Of a stretch of DNA of 64,000 bases, positions 37,400 to 48,578 are shown in pieces. Source of the DNA: Microbotryomycetes sp. JL201 (lineage: Eukaryota; Basidiomycota; Microbotryomycetes); assembly GCA_033819885.1 (NCBI GenBank), contig JAQYUZ010000007.1, positions 310,001-374,000 of the forward strand, written 5' to 3'. Made by a program: the position numbers and the translations under genes. Position 1 is the first letter of the stretch, and every line of letters begins with the position of its first letter. The notes under the pieces are model-generated. The model saw nothing but the letters and a program-made list of their open reading frames with translations, was not told the origin of the DNA and did not search any database.

Positions 37400-39387
37400 C
37401 TAGTTTAGCTCGACACACCACCTTCCCCACCTCTCGACCATATCTTTGACCCAATCATCGTACGCGCCTCGGCCAAGCTCAAACAGTTCAACGTGCGCCT
37501 TTCCACAATCGGTACATTTTGCCGACTTTGCGTTTCCTGCTGGTGACTTCTTCGTCTGCAAATACTGGTGCGACCTTCCGGCAAGCTCAATCAAGCAAAG
37601 TCGCTCCCACTTGTGGTGATTTGGTAGACCTTGTTCCGCCATGGTCATGGTTGTCGACAAGCCACATTGTGCTCTATGTTGATGTCGAGGAAATGTCCCT
37701 CTTACGACCGGATCCCTTGAGGGGCACTGAGATCGCCATTGAGCAAGCCGAATAACAGGCTGCGTTGACCTACCTAGTTTCAAAAGGCAGGAGTCTGCTA
37801 GTGGCAAGAATTTGAGCCCTAAGGTCAGTGTAAAAAGGCGCAATTGAGACTGACCTGTATAGCTATTATCTCTGTCGACCATCTCGTGAACGTAGAGGTA
37901 ACCTCGTTCCGAGTTGACCACCGGCTGCGCCATCTCGTGCCTCAGCGCAGCTCGAGTAGCCATTGGCAAGTCTGAAAGTATCCAGTCTGTCGATGAAGAT
38001 TAGCTCAGGCTTTTCGATTCCAATCTCTGTCCGTGTACTTGCCATCAAATTCGATCCATTTTGCTTGCTGTCCCTGGATCTCCACGAAACATCCCCTCTC
38101 GCTCAAAGCCTGCTTGACATGCTGAAAGCAAAATCTAGTTATCGGCGCTTGATCCTCTTGCGCCAATGCAGCGTCGACAAGATCCATTGCGCTGACAGTC
38201 GCGTCTTTTCGTGGCGAATGAGACGGCGTATTAGTGACGGTTCGAGAACAACGTCTGCCGGCTCCAGTTGTGCCACAGCATTGATTCTTCTCAAATAGGC
38301 TCTGACAGGAAGATTCGAAAGTCGCTTGTGGAGATTTGGTTGGCGTTTGCAGGTAGGGCAGATTCGACGGTCCAGGAGAGGCATCTGGAGATTGGCAAGG
38401 ACTGCATTGAGGCGAATTTCTGGTCCGTCGAGCAATCACTTGCGGCGCGGACTGTGCTTGTCGTACGAGAGGGCGGTTTGCGAACACTTGCCTGGTCGGT
38501 GTACTTGGCAATGGAGGTCGAGTCTGCCGTCGAGGATGAGATTGGCAATTGAGGAGCCGAATGTCTTCTTGAATCGATATCGGCCCAGTGTAGATATACT
38601 CTTTATAGGGCGGCGGTGGCAAGGAAGGGTTGCTTCGCGGTGGGCTATCGCGAGGAAACGCTCCAGGCAGGACCGGCGATGCCACACTGACAGGTGATCC
38701 TGGTTCATTCACTGCGGTCTGCTCCGCTATCTGAGATCTCGTAGTCCAGAGAACGGACTGCCTGACCGGGTCCGGACCACGTGGTCTCGGCGGCAGCGGC
38801 GGTCTTGGGGGAGAAGGAAACGCTTGAGGATATAGACTGGTGCGACATTGCAACTTTGGATCTGGTGGGCGGGGCGGCAGCGGCGGCGAAGGCCTCTGCA
38901 ACCTGTTAGGAAGTTGACCCGAGCCGGGGCTTTGATTCGAGTGTGCCAAGTGCGAATGTAATTCTGTACGAGGTCGAGGAGGCGAATGTGACGAGATGGG
39001 ATGCACCAACGGCTCTGACCGTGTTCTGGCATGTGATCCTGGTCTGCAACTTTGAGGCCTGAGCGCCACTGTCGTCATGGCTGCGGCCAGCCTGTCCAAC
39101 GATCCCGAGCTTTGCCGTCTCTGATGCTTATGCAGCAGCTTTGTCTTTCTGTGGTCCATGTCGAATGTGACGAGCTGAGTTGCAGGGTGTGCTATGCCGA
39201 GTCCGGCTACCGACTGAGGCGCATGGACCGTTCTGGCATCACGCGGTCCACCCGCACAGTTCCTCCGCTGATTAATGAGCCTGTGGTCGTCGAAATCGTC
39301 GGCTGGCGGCGACAAATGAGCAGACTTGCGCTTGGACGCTGGGTTGTCCGAGTCTGCACGTCTAAACAGCTTGGTGAACGAGCCCAT
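37400..39387 (-). CDS. T5orf172/Mug113-domain (GIY-YIG-like, DUF1766) protein
   Basis: Exons 39387-38043, 37986-37855 and 37794-37400 give 623 aa. The first ~350 residues are Pro/Ser/Arg-rich disorder with many PPRP-like stretches. Then a small Cys/His-bearing module (QCCGTTGAGRRCSRTV ... RFCFQH) is followed by EFDDWILSDLPMATRAALRH and ERGYLYVHEM, LLKLGRSTQPVIRLAQWRSQ, HHKWERLCLIEL and CTDCGKAHVELFEL. GYLY-x(n)-KLGRS and the late H-x-W-E-R block are the signature of the DUF1766/T5orf172 family, related to GIY-YIG nucleases, common in basidiomycetes and linked to meiosis in S. pombe (mug113). Biochemical role unknown. Intron 38042-37987 has a GCAAGT donor and is required: only then does EFDDWILSDLP join. 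Confidence 0.85.
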
Positions 39388-39628
39388 GATGTGTTGTGTT
39401 TCTCAGAAACGAGTGATACACAACAAAGCTGGCACAGATGGTCAACGACGAGCAGAGAGGTCGCGCACCAGACCAAAGTTGAACGATCGGAATGGGATGG
39501 CTGCAGCAGTCTACATGCCCCGTTCAGGGCAGTGCTGCTTGTTTGAACAGACCGAAGAGCTACGGTCGTCGCCAATAGTCGAGGAGATGCACGGAGTGGC
39601 AGGAACGAGCAATCGCGCGTGCCCGCCC

Positions 39629-39640
39629 GGTCACATGACC
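39629..39640. promoter_or_regulatory. GGTCACATGACC inverted repeat
   Basis: A 12-bp near-perfect palindrome with the E-box core CACATG, about 240 bp upstream of the T5orf172 gene start and just past the TOPORS-like stop. It resembles the CACGTG elements elsewhere in the window with one core change. Confidence 0.4.
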
Positions 39641-39679
39641 TGCATCATTTCCGAGACCGAATGTAGGACGGACGGGCAT

Positions 39680-42093
39680 TCATTGCATAACTTGACGCCT
39701 AGCTTTGACCAGCTTTGCCTTCATCAATTTCTCTTTGAGCTCGCCCGTTTGCTTTTCCAACGTCTTGAGTCTCAGTCGGGCTCGAAGTCGCTCTTCTGCC
39801 TTCTGACCGTCCGCCGCGTTTTCTAGCTTGGCTCCGTCATGCTGATCAGCTTCGACGGAATCATCACTGGGACCAGTTACAATGCCAAGTAAAGCCTTTT
39901 CTTCCTCGAGGCGCGCCAACAACATTCTCCTCGTTTCGTCCGAAAACTTCGTATCAAGTTTAACGAAATTGTTGTCTCCGTCTTGAGCTTGCGTTAGCTG
40001 CTTTTCTCTCCGCAGCCGCTCTTGCAAATGGGCTCGCAGATCTTGTTGGGTCGTGTGCTCTAGAGCCTCCGGCAGCGCGGGAGCCTGAGCTTGAGCTCTG
40101 GTGACTAGAGCAGCCCGATACTCTGCTGTTAAACGCGCCTGCAACTTGGCTCTGAGGTCGGTGGCAGGTCCCGCTGTCGTGGCGCGCACAACACTCGCTT
40201 CGTCACCTTTGTCGACGCGAGAGACTGAATTTGACGGCTTTGGCGTAGGTCCTTTGTCAACGATCCGCGCCATCCGCCTCGAATTGGGTCCTTCTTTAAT
40301 GGTCGGTGCTATTTGGGGTTCACCAGAACCGACTTCCTCTGTGGGGCCATCCTTGCGACTAGCAGCTCCGAATATGGCTAGTTGCATGACTTCGGTTTTG
40401 TCCTTCAGCGGCTCGCTCGTCATTCCGACCTCCCACCGACCATCATCGTCATACTCCGACCTTGGCGACTCGTTCCCAAAAGAAATAGCATCACTCTCGC
40501 TTGGGGTTGGATTTCTTCCAGCTCTTTCGCGTTCCTGGTCGATCTCAGGCGTCTGCGGATATTTCGCGGAAGAGGATGCAATAATCGTTGCCGGATTTTT
40601 GACAGCGATGTAATCGTTTGCCGCGTAGAGTTTCGCTTCGGCCAACCTTTCCTCATGGCAACCAGATTCTCTGGACCTGGATCGCTTTCTGTCGCTCGTG
40701 TCTGCAGTCTTGCGAGAGCGATCATGTCTACTGTAGCTGTGATCGTCGTATACTGAACGTGAGTACCGCTGAGTACGCTCGTCATGCCTCGCAGCTTGCC
40801 CTGGAGTAACCCTCCGCAGCTCGAATTCGGTCAATCGTTCTCCAGCTGGCCGGTAGGCAATCTGGTTTGATGCCTTTCCAGACGACGGTCTCTGCTCAGA
40901 CACGTCTAATTTGGGTACTGCCGATACCGGTCTGCCATATTGGATCATCCTGTCAAATCCCTCAAGCGTCTGGAACGGCGACCTTGCAAACATGACAATC
41001 TCATGCGCGAGATGTTCGGCATCGTCCGGAGGAATAAAGTCTGACAAGAGTCGCACAGCAGCTGAGGAGCGCAAGTCGAGTTGAGAGCAGATCGAGCCGA
41101 AGTACGTGGTTAGGAATGTGACATCGACGTTTGGAAAGACTTGAAGCTGCGGTGACAATTATGAGCAAATCGGCTGTCGGAGCACCGTCACGTCGGTCGT
41201 TCACTCACCTCTCGGCGAACAAACTTGATGACACGCGCCTTGAGGTCCGGATTGTTGGCAAACTGTTGCGGTGTGAAGGGTTTGAAACCCGTGAAGCGAT
41301 TTGAAGCAACGTGCTTGGCATATAGTCCTTCCCTGTATATGTACCTTCTTCTCTCAAGGGCGCGCTCCTCTTTGCGCTCACGCCAAGTTGCATCGTCTTC
41401 CTGTCGCTTCAGCTGTCGTCGGCCATACAAGGCGTGGCGAGGCAAACTCAATGGAACTTGCCCTCTTGCGCGGTTTGACGAAGAAGCAAATGCATGCGCA
41501 TAATCGTCGCTCGCAGAAGATGACGCAGTCGTAAGCGTGTGCAAGTAGTGAATGGCATAGTCTGTTGGTGACCGAATCGTATGAAACAAGAGTTTGATCG
41601 GCCCCAGACAGAGAGGGCACTTGCGGCTCTGGTCGGACCATGCTTTCATGCAACCCCAACAGAACTGTCCGTGCATGCACGGCGATACAACCGTCTGTTT
41701 GAGTGTGGCGCCCCATGAGTCAGCAACGCGGCCCGAGCGAGACTGCAACTGCGCCTGGCGACTCACCTTATTGGCGATTGGGCTTAGGCAGATCGCACAA
41801 TGTTCCTCTTCGTCATCGTCGTCGTCCTCCTGGACACGATGCTCGTTATCGTACTGCTGTCGTTCATGGTCACGTGAGTGGTCGCGGCTACCACGCGCCA
41901 CGTTAAGCTCGCTGTCGCTGCCCGAGTCTGCCAAAGGGTTCCTTCTGGAACCAGAAGCGGAAGTGCTCAGTCCGCTCGTGGCATGACTGTTCCTGTCGTG
42001 CTCGATACGCGACTGCGGCGGCGAACGCGCACTCTCACCCAACCCGATTGTCGACGACGATGCAGACAGTCTTCTTCGCTTCAATGAGCTCAT
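39680..42093 (-). CDS. TOPORS-like RING-finger E3 ubiquitin ligase
   Basis: Exons 42093-41767, 41694-41209 and 41146-39680 give 759 aa. After an acidic stretch (EDDDDDEEE), a C3HC4 RING reads HCAICLSPIANK, CMHGQFCWGCMKAWSDQ and CPLCLGPI. C-terminal to it is the TOPORS-type helical region: RRRYIYREGLYAKHVASNRF, PQQFANNPDLKARVIKFVRRE, then IPPDDAEHLAHEIVMFARSP and GFDRMIQYG. Animal TOPORS has both ubiquitin and SUMO ligase activity on nuclear proteins; fungal members are nuclear E3s of poorly known target. The C-terminal third is a long charged coiled coil rich in Arg/Glu/Lys, with SR dipeptides near KRSRSRES. Start taken at the first ATG in frame (42093). Both introns are GT-AG. Confidence 0.88.
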
Positions 42094-42331
42094 CCTAGCA
42101 TGTCCGGTAAGCAACTCGGCGCAGAGGCGAGCCGTATTTCATAGATCAAGAGCTCAACGTCCGTCGTTTCGGCTTGCGCTTGTACCACACCGTCCAACAC
42201 AGCTCGCACCCAACCCGCGAGCTTTTGTGAATCGTCAAGGAGGCACTCGGCTATTACTGTGACTGCGATTCATTCTGGATACAGCGCCAGCCTTGCCCCT
42301 GATCAGCGAGACTTTAACCGACGTTTGTGCC

Positions 42332-43060
42332 ATGGACGCAGAACTGGAAGCTATCCGCCAAGCAAGTTCTTTCCACTCTCATTTACTAGCGTTTCAGGCG
42401 GCTCGCTAACGGTGTCCCGAAATCCTGCGTACACAGCGTCGCATGGCCGAGATGCAGGCCTCTCAAGGAGGTCAGGTCAACTTGCCAGGCGTCGGGCAGT
42501 CCAGTGGCGGACCTGCAGGAGGAGCACCGGACGCAGAAGAAGCAGCACAAAGGCAGCAGGCAGCAGAAGAGCAGAGGCGGGCCGTCATAAGTCAGATTCT
42601 CGACCCAGAGGCGAGGGAGCGACGTGAGTCTTGTACCTGTGTCCGCAAAGCCACCCGCACGAGCAATCCCAGATTTAAAGCCTGCTTGTCATGGCGCAGT
42701 CTCGAGGATAGCTCTGGTCCGGCCTGAGCGTGCAAGAGGTATCGAAGATTTGCTCGTACGGATGGCTCAGTCTGGGCAACTGCGAGGGCGAGTGAGCGAG
42801 GAGCAATTGATCGGAGTGCTTGACCAAGTCAGTTGCTAGCGGCGACTCCTCGTCACGGCTCTCGAACCTGGTTCGCTAATCTCGTGCACGACAGATCGAG
42901 GCGGGCGAGAAGAAGCAACGAGGTGGCGCAGACTCGGGGGCAGGCAAAATCATCGTGAGTCGGAGCGTCTCACGCTAGGTTATTTTGTGGTGATTTGGGA
43001 TCGGTCTGTCTTCAGTTCAACCGAAGGAAAGGCTTGGACGATAGCGATGATGACTTTTAG
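42332..43060 (+). CDS. PDCD5-family DNA-binding protein (TFAR19)
   Basis: Five exons (42332-42361, 42437-42623, 42700-42827, 42895-42954, 43016-43060) give 149 aa. The start MDAELEAIRQRRMAEMQASQ and the core ARERLSRIALVRPERARGIE, LLVRMAQSGQLRGRVSEEQL match PDCD5 almost without gaps. The tail RRKGLDDSDDDF carries the conserved acidic phosphorylation site. PDCD5 binds prefoldin/TRiC and Tip60 in animals; the yeast homologue (Ymr074c) is a small three-helix protein of uncertain role. An Ala/Gln/Gly-rich insert of about 35 residues follows the first helix. The first intron (42362-42436) begins GCAAGT; using it gives the invariant IRQRRMAEMQ, so the GC donor is well supported. Confidence 0.94.
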
Positions 43061-43231
43061 CGCAACGGGGTGTAATTATCGCAGACGACAGTGATTTTGA
43101 TGTATCGCTTGCCTGCAAACATGCTATACGTGGGAATGATGGCGGGAAATCACAAAGTTTCGCCGGCCCGACGCCTTGCCGGGGCACCACATTCTCGTTT
43201 GGCTCAGTTCGCGTCTTGCGAGTCGACCATC

Positions 43232-44320
43232 ATGTCGTCAAAACCGCTGTCTGGAGTCAAGGCTTTGCTGTACGACGTCTTTGGAACTGTGGTTGACTGG
43301 CAAGGCTCTGTTCACCGTCAACTCGAACAAAAGTGCGAGCGCAACGGCGTCGCAAGTGGTACGTCAGCGCGGCGTGGAGTTCAGTATGGGCCATCGACCA
43401 AGGACTCACTGCAATAGGATCTCTCGACCTGCTCGACTTTACGAGACAATGGCGACGCGGCTATCTGAGGAGAACGTCAGCCTGAGCGAGGACTGAGCAC
43501 ACACGTAGGAGTGAATTGACCAGCTGACACTTCTTCGAATTATAGACGAGAAATCTCTCAAGGTGCACCCGGACCGACCAACGTAGACGAGCTCCACCGA
43601 GAGGCAAGTTGTTGTCCAAAGTCGTGCCGTTTTGTGGCGAAAACCGACCATGCCCCTCCTTGCAGCTACTCGACGACCTTCTGGGACAAGAAGCATGGAG
43701 AGCATTGTCGTCGTGGTCTGACGCAGACAGAAGTGAAGCAGTCTTGTTTTGGCACAAACTCGACGGTCAGTCGCCGCTTGATCGCAATACGAAGTTCAGA
43801 GATACACAGTCTGACGAATCCTGCCTATGCAACAGGATGGCCAAATTCATCTAAAGGAATGCATTGTATCAAAGCTCTGGAGCCCATCGTCCTCCAAGCC
43901 ACGCTGAGCAACGGGAGCGCCAGACTGCTCATCGACCTGGCCCGTCACGCCGATCTGCCTTATGACGCCATCTTCTCGGCAGACTTGCTCAAGACGTACA
44001 AGCCGAACGCCGAGATGTACCAGGGTGGTTGCAAATTGTTGCAGCTCAGGCCGGAAGAGTGTGCCATGGTGGCGGCTCACATTTACGATCTGCAAGCTGC
44101 CAGTCTATATGGGGTGCGTGTAGTATATTGGGGCGCTGATCCTAGAAATGACATTGGTATCTGCCCACTGCCTGTTCTCTGGCAGCTCAAAACGATTTAC
44201 GTCAGGCGCGAGACCGAAGACGTCGACGAGGACAAGAGTGCGATCAAGTCCAAGACACAAGGTGGCCATGTTGATGTTGTGGTAGATAGTCTGGATGAGA
44301 TTGCCGCGTATTTGCAATGA
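43232..44320 (+). CDS. HAD-superfamily hydrolase, haloacid dehalogenase type II-like
   Basis: Six exons (43232-43358, 43418-43475, 43546-43603, 43666-43765, 43836-44113, 44186-44320) give 251 aa. The nucleophile motif is LLYDVFGTVVDW (motif I Asp). Motif II Ser/Thr lies in LQATLSNGSARLL. Motif III Lys is in LKTYKPNAEMYQ, and the acidic motif IV lies in CAMVAAHIYDLQAA. The GLKTIYVRRETED block is typical of fungal L-2-haloacid dehalogenase-like enzymes. Physiological substrate is unknown; many such fungal enzymes are annotated from sequence only. The motif IV histidine-tyrosine pair (HIYDLQ) replaces the commoner H-x-x-D-L. Intron 43604-43665 has a GCAAGT donor; intron 44114-44185 is 72 nt and in frame. 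The stop is only 66 bp upstream of the MAD2 ATG. Confidence 0.88.
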
Positions 44321-44386
44321 AATGGGGCGCGTTGCCCGGCTCGCCCCATTGTCATTCAACACTTGCACGGAAACGTGCGCCCGGCC

Positions 44387-45468
44387 ATGGCAACGGCTCA
44401 GCGGCGAAAGCAGGCGCAAGGCCAGAGTCTGTCACTCAAAGGCAGCGTCAAGATGGTCGCAGAGTTCTTTGACTATAGCGTAAACTCGTGAGCCGCAAAG
44501 ACAGCAACGCCGACGCGCGTCCGTCTGTCGTCAACGTCTCTTTCAGCTGGCGTCGGCGGGTCGCTGACAACAGTGATACCTGGTCTGATGTTGCGCACCG
44601 TTCCAGCATCTTGTACCAGCGCGGCGTGTACCCACCAGAGGATTTCAAGATGGTCAAAAAGTACGGATTGACGCTGTTTACGAGCGCCGACGAGAGCCTC
44701 GAACGGTACATTCACACCGTCATGAAGCAAGTGCAGGGTCAGTCAACGGCACCCGTTCGCGCTCTGTCTCTCTCGAGCGCAAGATTGCTGATCGAGTTGC
44801 TCGTCCAGCTTGGCTGCTCGCTGGCAAGCTCGACTCGCTCGCACTCATCATCATGAACAGGGACACGCGCGAAGTCGTCGAGCGGTGGCAATTTGACATC
44901 CAAGTTGAGGGCGATCAGGCTGAACCGAGCGATCAACAAGGCAAAGAGAACTCTGCGTGAGTCCTTTGAAGCCAACAGTGGCGTTCGAGACGCTCGACTG
45001 TAATCGTTGATGGCTTGCAATGCAGACCGGAAAAGCAGCAACACGCCACGGCATCGTCAAAGCCCGAAAAGACGCCGGAACAGATCCAACAAGATATTCA
45101 GGACATCATGCGGCAGATCACTTCAAGCGTCACGTTCTTGCCGTCACTTCAGGACAAATGCACGTCCGGTAGTCAGAGAAAGCCTACTTTGAGTATCATT
45201 GTTGGCTAACTATTTGATTTGGCGAAGCAGACGTTTTCACAATTCTGACATATGCCAAAAAAGATACGGAAGTGCCGAAAGAATGGATCGACAGCGATCC
45301 GCATATGATCATTGGTAACGCCGAGCAGGTTAGCTGGTACTCGCGCTGGTCATCGAGGTGTTCTCTTGACGCACCTTTTTATTCAAGGTCAAACTGCGGT
45401 CCTTCAGCACAAATAGACACAAAGTCAACGGTCTCGTGGCTTATCGCCTGGGCAGCGACATTCTCTGA
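44387..45468 (+). CDS. MAD2: Mad2, spindle-assembly-checkpoint HORMA protein
   Basis: Six exons (44387-44487, 44607-44737, 44809-44956, 45026-45168, 45231-45328, 45388-45468) give 233 aa, slightly longer than yeast Mad2. Signature blocks: LKGSVKMVAEFFDYSVNSIL, YQRGVYPPEDFKMVKKYGL, DESLERYIHTVMKQVQAWLL, LALIIMNRDTREVVERWQFD, QDIMRQITSSVTFLPSLQDK, FTILTYAKKDTEVPKEWIDS and, in the safety belt, VKLRSFSTNRHKVNGLVAYR. Mad2 binds Cdc20 at unattached kinetochores and blocks the APC/C, whose subunit CDC16 is encoded later in this window. The extra length is a Gln/Glu/Ser linker (QVEGDQAEPSDQQGKENS) after strand beta-5. The last intron uses an AAG acceptor. Confidence 0.97.
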
Positions 45469-45651
45469 TGATCTCAATGACTCAGACATTCAACGGCCGG
45501 GCAGGAGCTGCTCGTCAAGTGCTGCTCTCGCGTGCCTTTCGATTTTTCAATGAGGGTAGTTACTTTGCTTGTATTTCTATTGATTTTGGGTGAACACTTC
45601 ATTTCTATACAACATCGAGCACAAGATATGCTACAACTAGTCCATCGAACC

Positions 45652-48364
45652 TCATTTATCCCTGCTGCTGTTTGATGTGGCGCCGCCTTTGCGTTTGCCT
45701 TCAACTCCTCCCAGAACAGCGAAGAATGACTTGACTGGCAAGGTCACGTTGCCGATTGATCTCTCTCTCAGTTTCTTTTTACCTTCCTTTTGCTTGGCAA
45801 GTAGTTTCAGCTGAGCAGGAAAGTTGATCGAGAGTGCGTCAGCAAAGTGACCCTAAACTCCAAAGAAATCGAACTCTTACTTTTCTGGAAATGTCACCTC
45901 CACCGTGAATTCTAGCCGTCACGTCCTTTTTCATAGGTGCGACTCTTTCCCTCGCCAGAATCGTATTTCCAACGGCTGCTTGAATGACCACTTCGTATTG
46001 TTGCCTTGGCACCACGTCCCTTAACCTTTTCGCCCAATCCCTGCCTTCTTTTTCGGCTTGACTCTTGTGCAAAACGGTGCACAAAGCGTCAACTTTTGAA
46101 CCGTTCACTAGAATATTCATTCGGCAGAGATCGCTAGGCTCATAGGGCCCTTCCTCGTAATCAAACGAGGCAAAGCCAGACGAAATGCTTTTGAGCGTGC
46201 TATGAAAATTGGTGATGATGGAAGAGAGAGGGAGGTTGTAGACAAGGTTGATTCGACCACGAGACGATCCGGCCCCGGGTGTAGTAAGGTACGTGTGAGA
46301 TACTGGGACACCACGGTGCGACTGTCGGATTCGCTGCGGCTCAGCAAAGATTGTAGCACAGTGAATTAGATTATCCTCGCTTACTGTGCATAGGCTGATG
46401 ATTGGACCAGTGTACCTGGTGAAGAAATACGGCCGTCAGCGTCTTTCACAAAACTTTGGTCAGACGACCACTCACTCGTCTGGAGCGACAATCGTCGCCC
46501 GAATCATTGGCTCCATTATGGCCGACACCTTGCGCAATTCATCGGGATCAGGGAAATCTGCAGGGTTATCTATCGTTTTTTGTCTTCCGTCCTTGTACTT
46601 GATCATTACGGGCACGAGCGGTCTGGTCACGATAACCTCCTCGCCAAATTCGTCTTCGAGCCTCTGTCGAAACACGTCCATGTGAAGACTGCCATTGAAA
46701 CCCAACCTGAAACCTTGTCCGAGAAAAGTTGACGACTCTCGGCTCATCGTTACCGATCGATCTGTCAACGTCAATTTTTTCAGAGCGTCTTCAAGTTTTG
46801 GGAATCCTCCTGGTTCCATTGGATACACGCCGGCAAAGACCATCGATTTGAGCGGTTTGTAGCCGAGGTCCAGTGGTGCTACAGGAGCGTGAGTATGATG
46901 AAATGTGTCACCAAGGTGAGCGTCGCGCGAATCCTTCATGGCGCAAACGATCCAGCCGACCATGCCTTTGCGCAAAACACGATCTTGCGGGTCTGCCGAA
47001 TCGGCAATGCCGACTTCTCTCGGTGTGAGAATGCCCAAGTCGAGCACCGGGTAAGCCTTCTTCGTTGTTGTGGACGTGATCGTGTCGCCTTTGCGCAGTT
47101 CGCCTTCAAAAACGGCGACTAGACTGACGACACCTCGATATGGGTCATAGTAACTGTCGAACGCGAGAGCTTGGAGTGAAGCCGCCGAGTCTGTGATCGG
47201 TGGCGGAGGTGGAAACCGGTCAACGATAGCGTCGAGCACGCTCTCGACGCCAAAGCCCGTCTTGGCGCTGATCTTGAGTATCTCGTGCTCCTCGCAATCA
47301 AGCAGAGCCGATAATTCCTGAATGGCCGCCGGCCCTCGCGTGTCGTCCTGCACCAGGTCCCATTTGTTCACTGCGATAGGACTACTGAGTTGGATCACAC
47401 GCACAAAGGTCAGCTGTGGTTGGCTCACCGGCGCCTATCACTTTGACGTTGCGCTTTCTGGCTTCGTCAAGCACACTCAACGTCTGCGCTTGAATGCCCT
47501 GTTCAAGACGTGGTCAGGTGTGCAAAATGGTGGATCTATGCGGCACGAACCTGTGAAGCATCAACAAGCAACAGTGCGCCTTGGGATGGGAGCAGAGAGC
47601 GCGAGACTTCCGACGCAAAGTCGACGTGTCCAGGCGTGTCGAGCAGATTGAGCATGAATTGTCTTCCGTCTGGAGCAACGTAAAACATGCTGCGCGATGA
47701 GAAGGAATCAAATTTGCCCGGTATTCACACGACAATCATAGCCCTACGTTGCCGATTGCGCCCTGACCGTGATGCCACGCTCGCGCTCGACTTTTAGGGT
47801 GTCGAGCACTTGCTCGTTTTTTTGCTCTTCGTTGGCGGATTCTAGACTTCTCTGCTTCAATGGAATCGCACCCGTCTTTTCCAACATCCTGTCGGCCAAA
47901 GTGCTCTTGCCATGGTCAATGTGAGCTAGTCGCGGAATTCCGTCAGCGGAATGCAATACTCAGTTTGCCAGCAAGCGGTCGACTTGCCGATGATGGCGAA
48001 ATTACGTATGAATTCAGGTGGATATTGTGACAGCCTTGTCGATTCCTGCTTGGCACCGCGTTGGCCTTCAGTAGTCGAACGGAGAGGCCCGAGCTCTCTT
48101 AAGCACGTTTCTTACCGTCTTGGTCGACTTGGCCTCGGCAACACGTGATGTAGAGCTGAACGGCCGCGCGTGACATGGCCTACTTGGGCACAGGGCTGGT
48201 CTGTGTGCCTTTGTGCTACCGATCGAGCTTGAAGAAAGCTCGAAAGCCGCCGGACGAGCACGCCATGCTGCAATCGTCGACACTCGTCGTGGTCTCGGGC
48301 AGTGTAAGGTCCTCGACGAGCGTACAAAGTCGGCCAGGGCCCCGCTGGCGCGCGCGTTAGCCAT
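45652..48364 (-). CDS. GUF1: Guf1, mitochondrial elongation factor 4 (LepA) GTPase
   Basis: Nine exons (48364-48116, 48045-47988, 47925-47748, 47689-47551, 47498-47429, 47370-46476, 46415-46385, 46333-45881, 45810-45652) give 743 aa. The first ~85 residues are Arg/Ser/Ala-rich, a mitochondrial presequence. G1 is [20 protein letters not shown]2 lies in [15 protein letters not shown]3 is [16 protein letters not shown], and G4 is AVNKWDL. LepA-specific domains follow: [70 protein letters not shown] and the C-terminal GGGDISRK. Guf1 back-translocates or helps assemble mitochondrial ribosomes at the inner membrane. Intron 47987-47926 begins GCAAGT; using it joins IRNFAII to AHIDHGKST exactly. One exon is only 31 nt. 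Confidence 0.96.
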
Positions 48365-48578
48365 TCAGGTGCCGTCACGAGATAGAAAGCTCGCAGCACG
48401 ACAATGCAATAATCGAGCTCAATTTCCAGTGCAAGTGTCTCGCTTTAACGAAGTCGTGTAGCAGGGCAGCTCGTGCTTTAGTCAAGCCCGGTCAGGTGCA
48501 GTTTGAGCAAATTTAACTGGCAAGGGGCCTCGTGAAATGATGACAACAGTGCTTGACGTGGATCGAACCGGTTACAAA

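Noticed and set aside
30281-39387. A secondary-metabolite cluster (Zn2Cys6 regulator next to a P450)
   Set aside because: No synthase, transporter or further tailoring enzyme is present; neighbours are a T5orf172 protein and a RING ligase, so the pairing is probably incidental.
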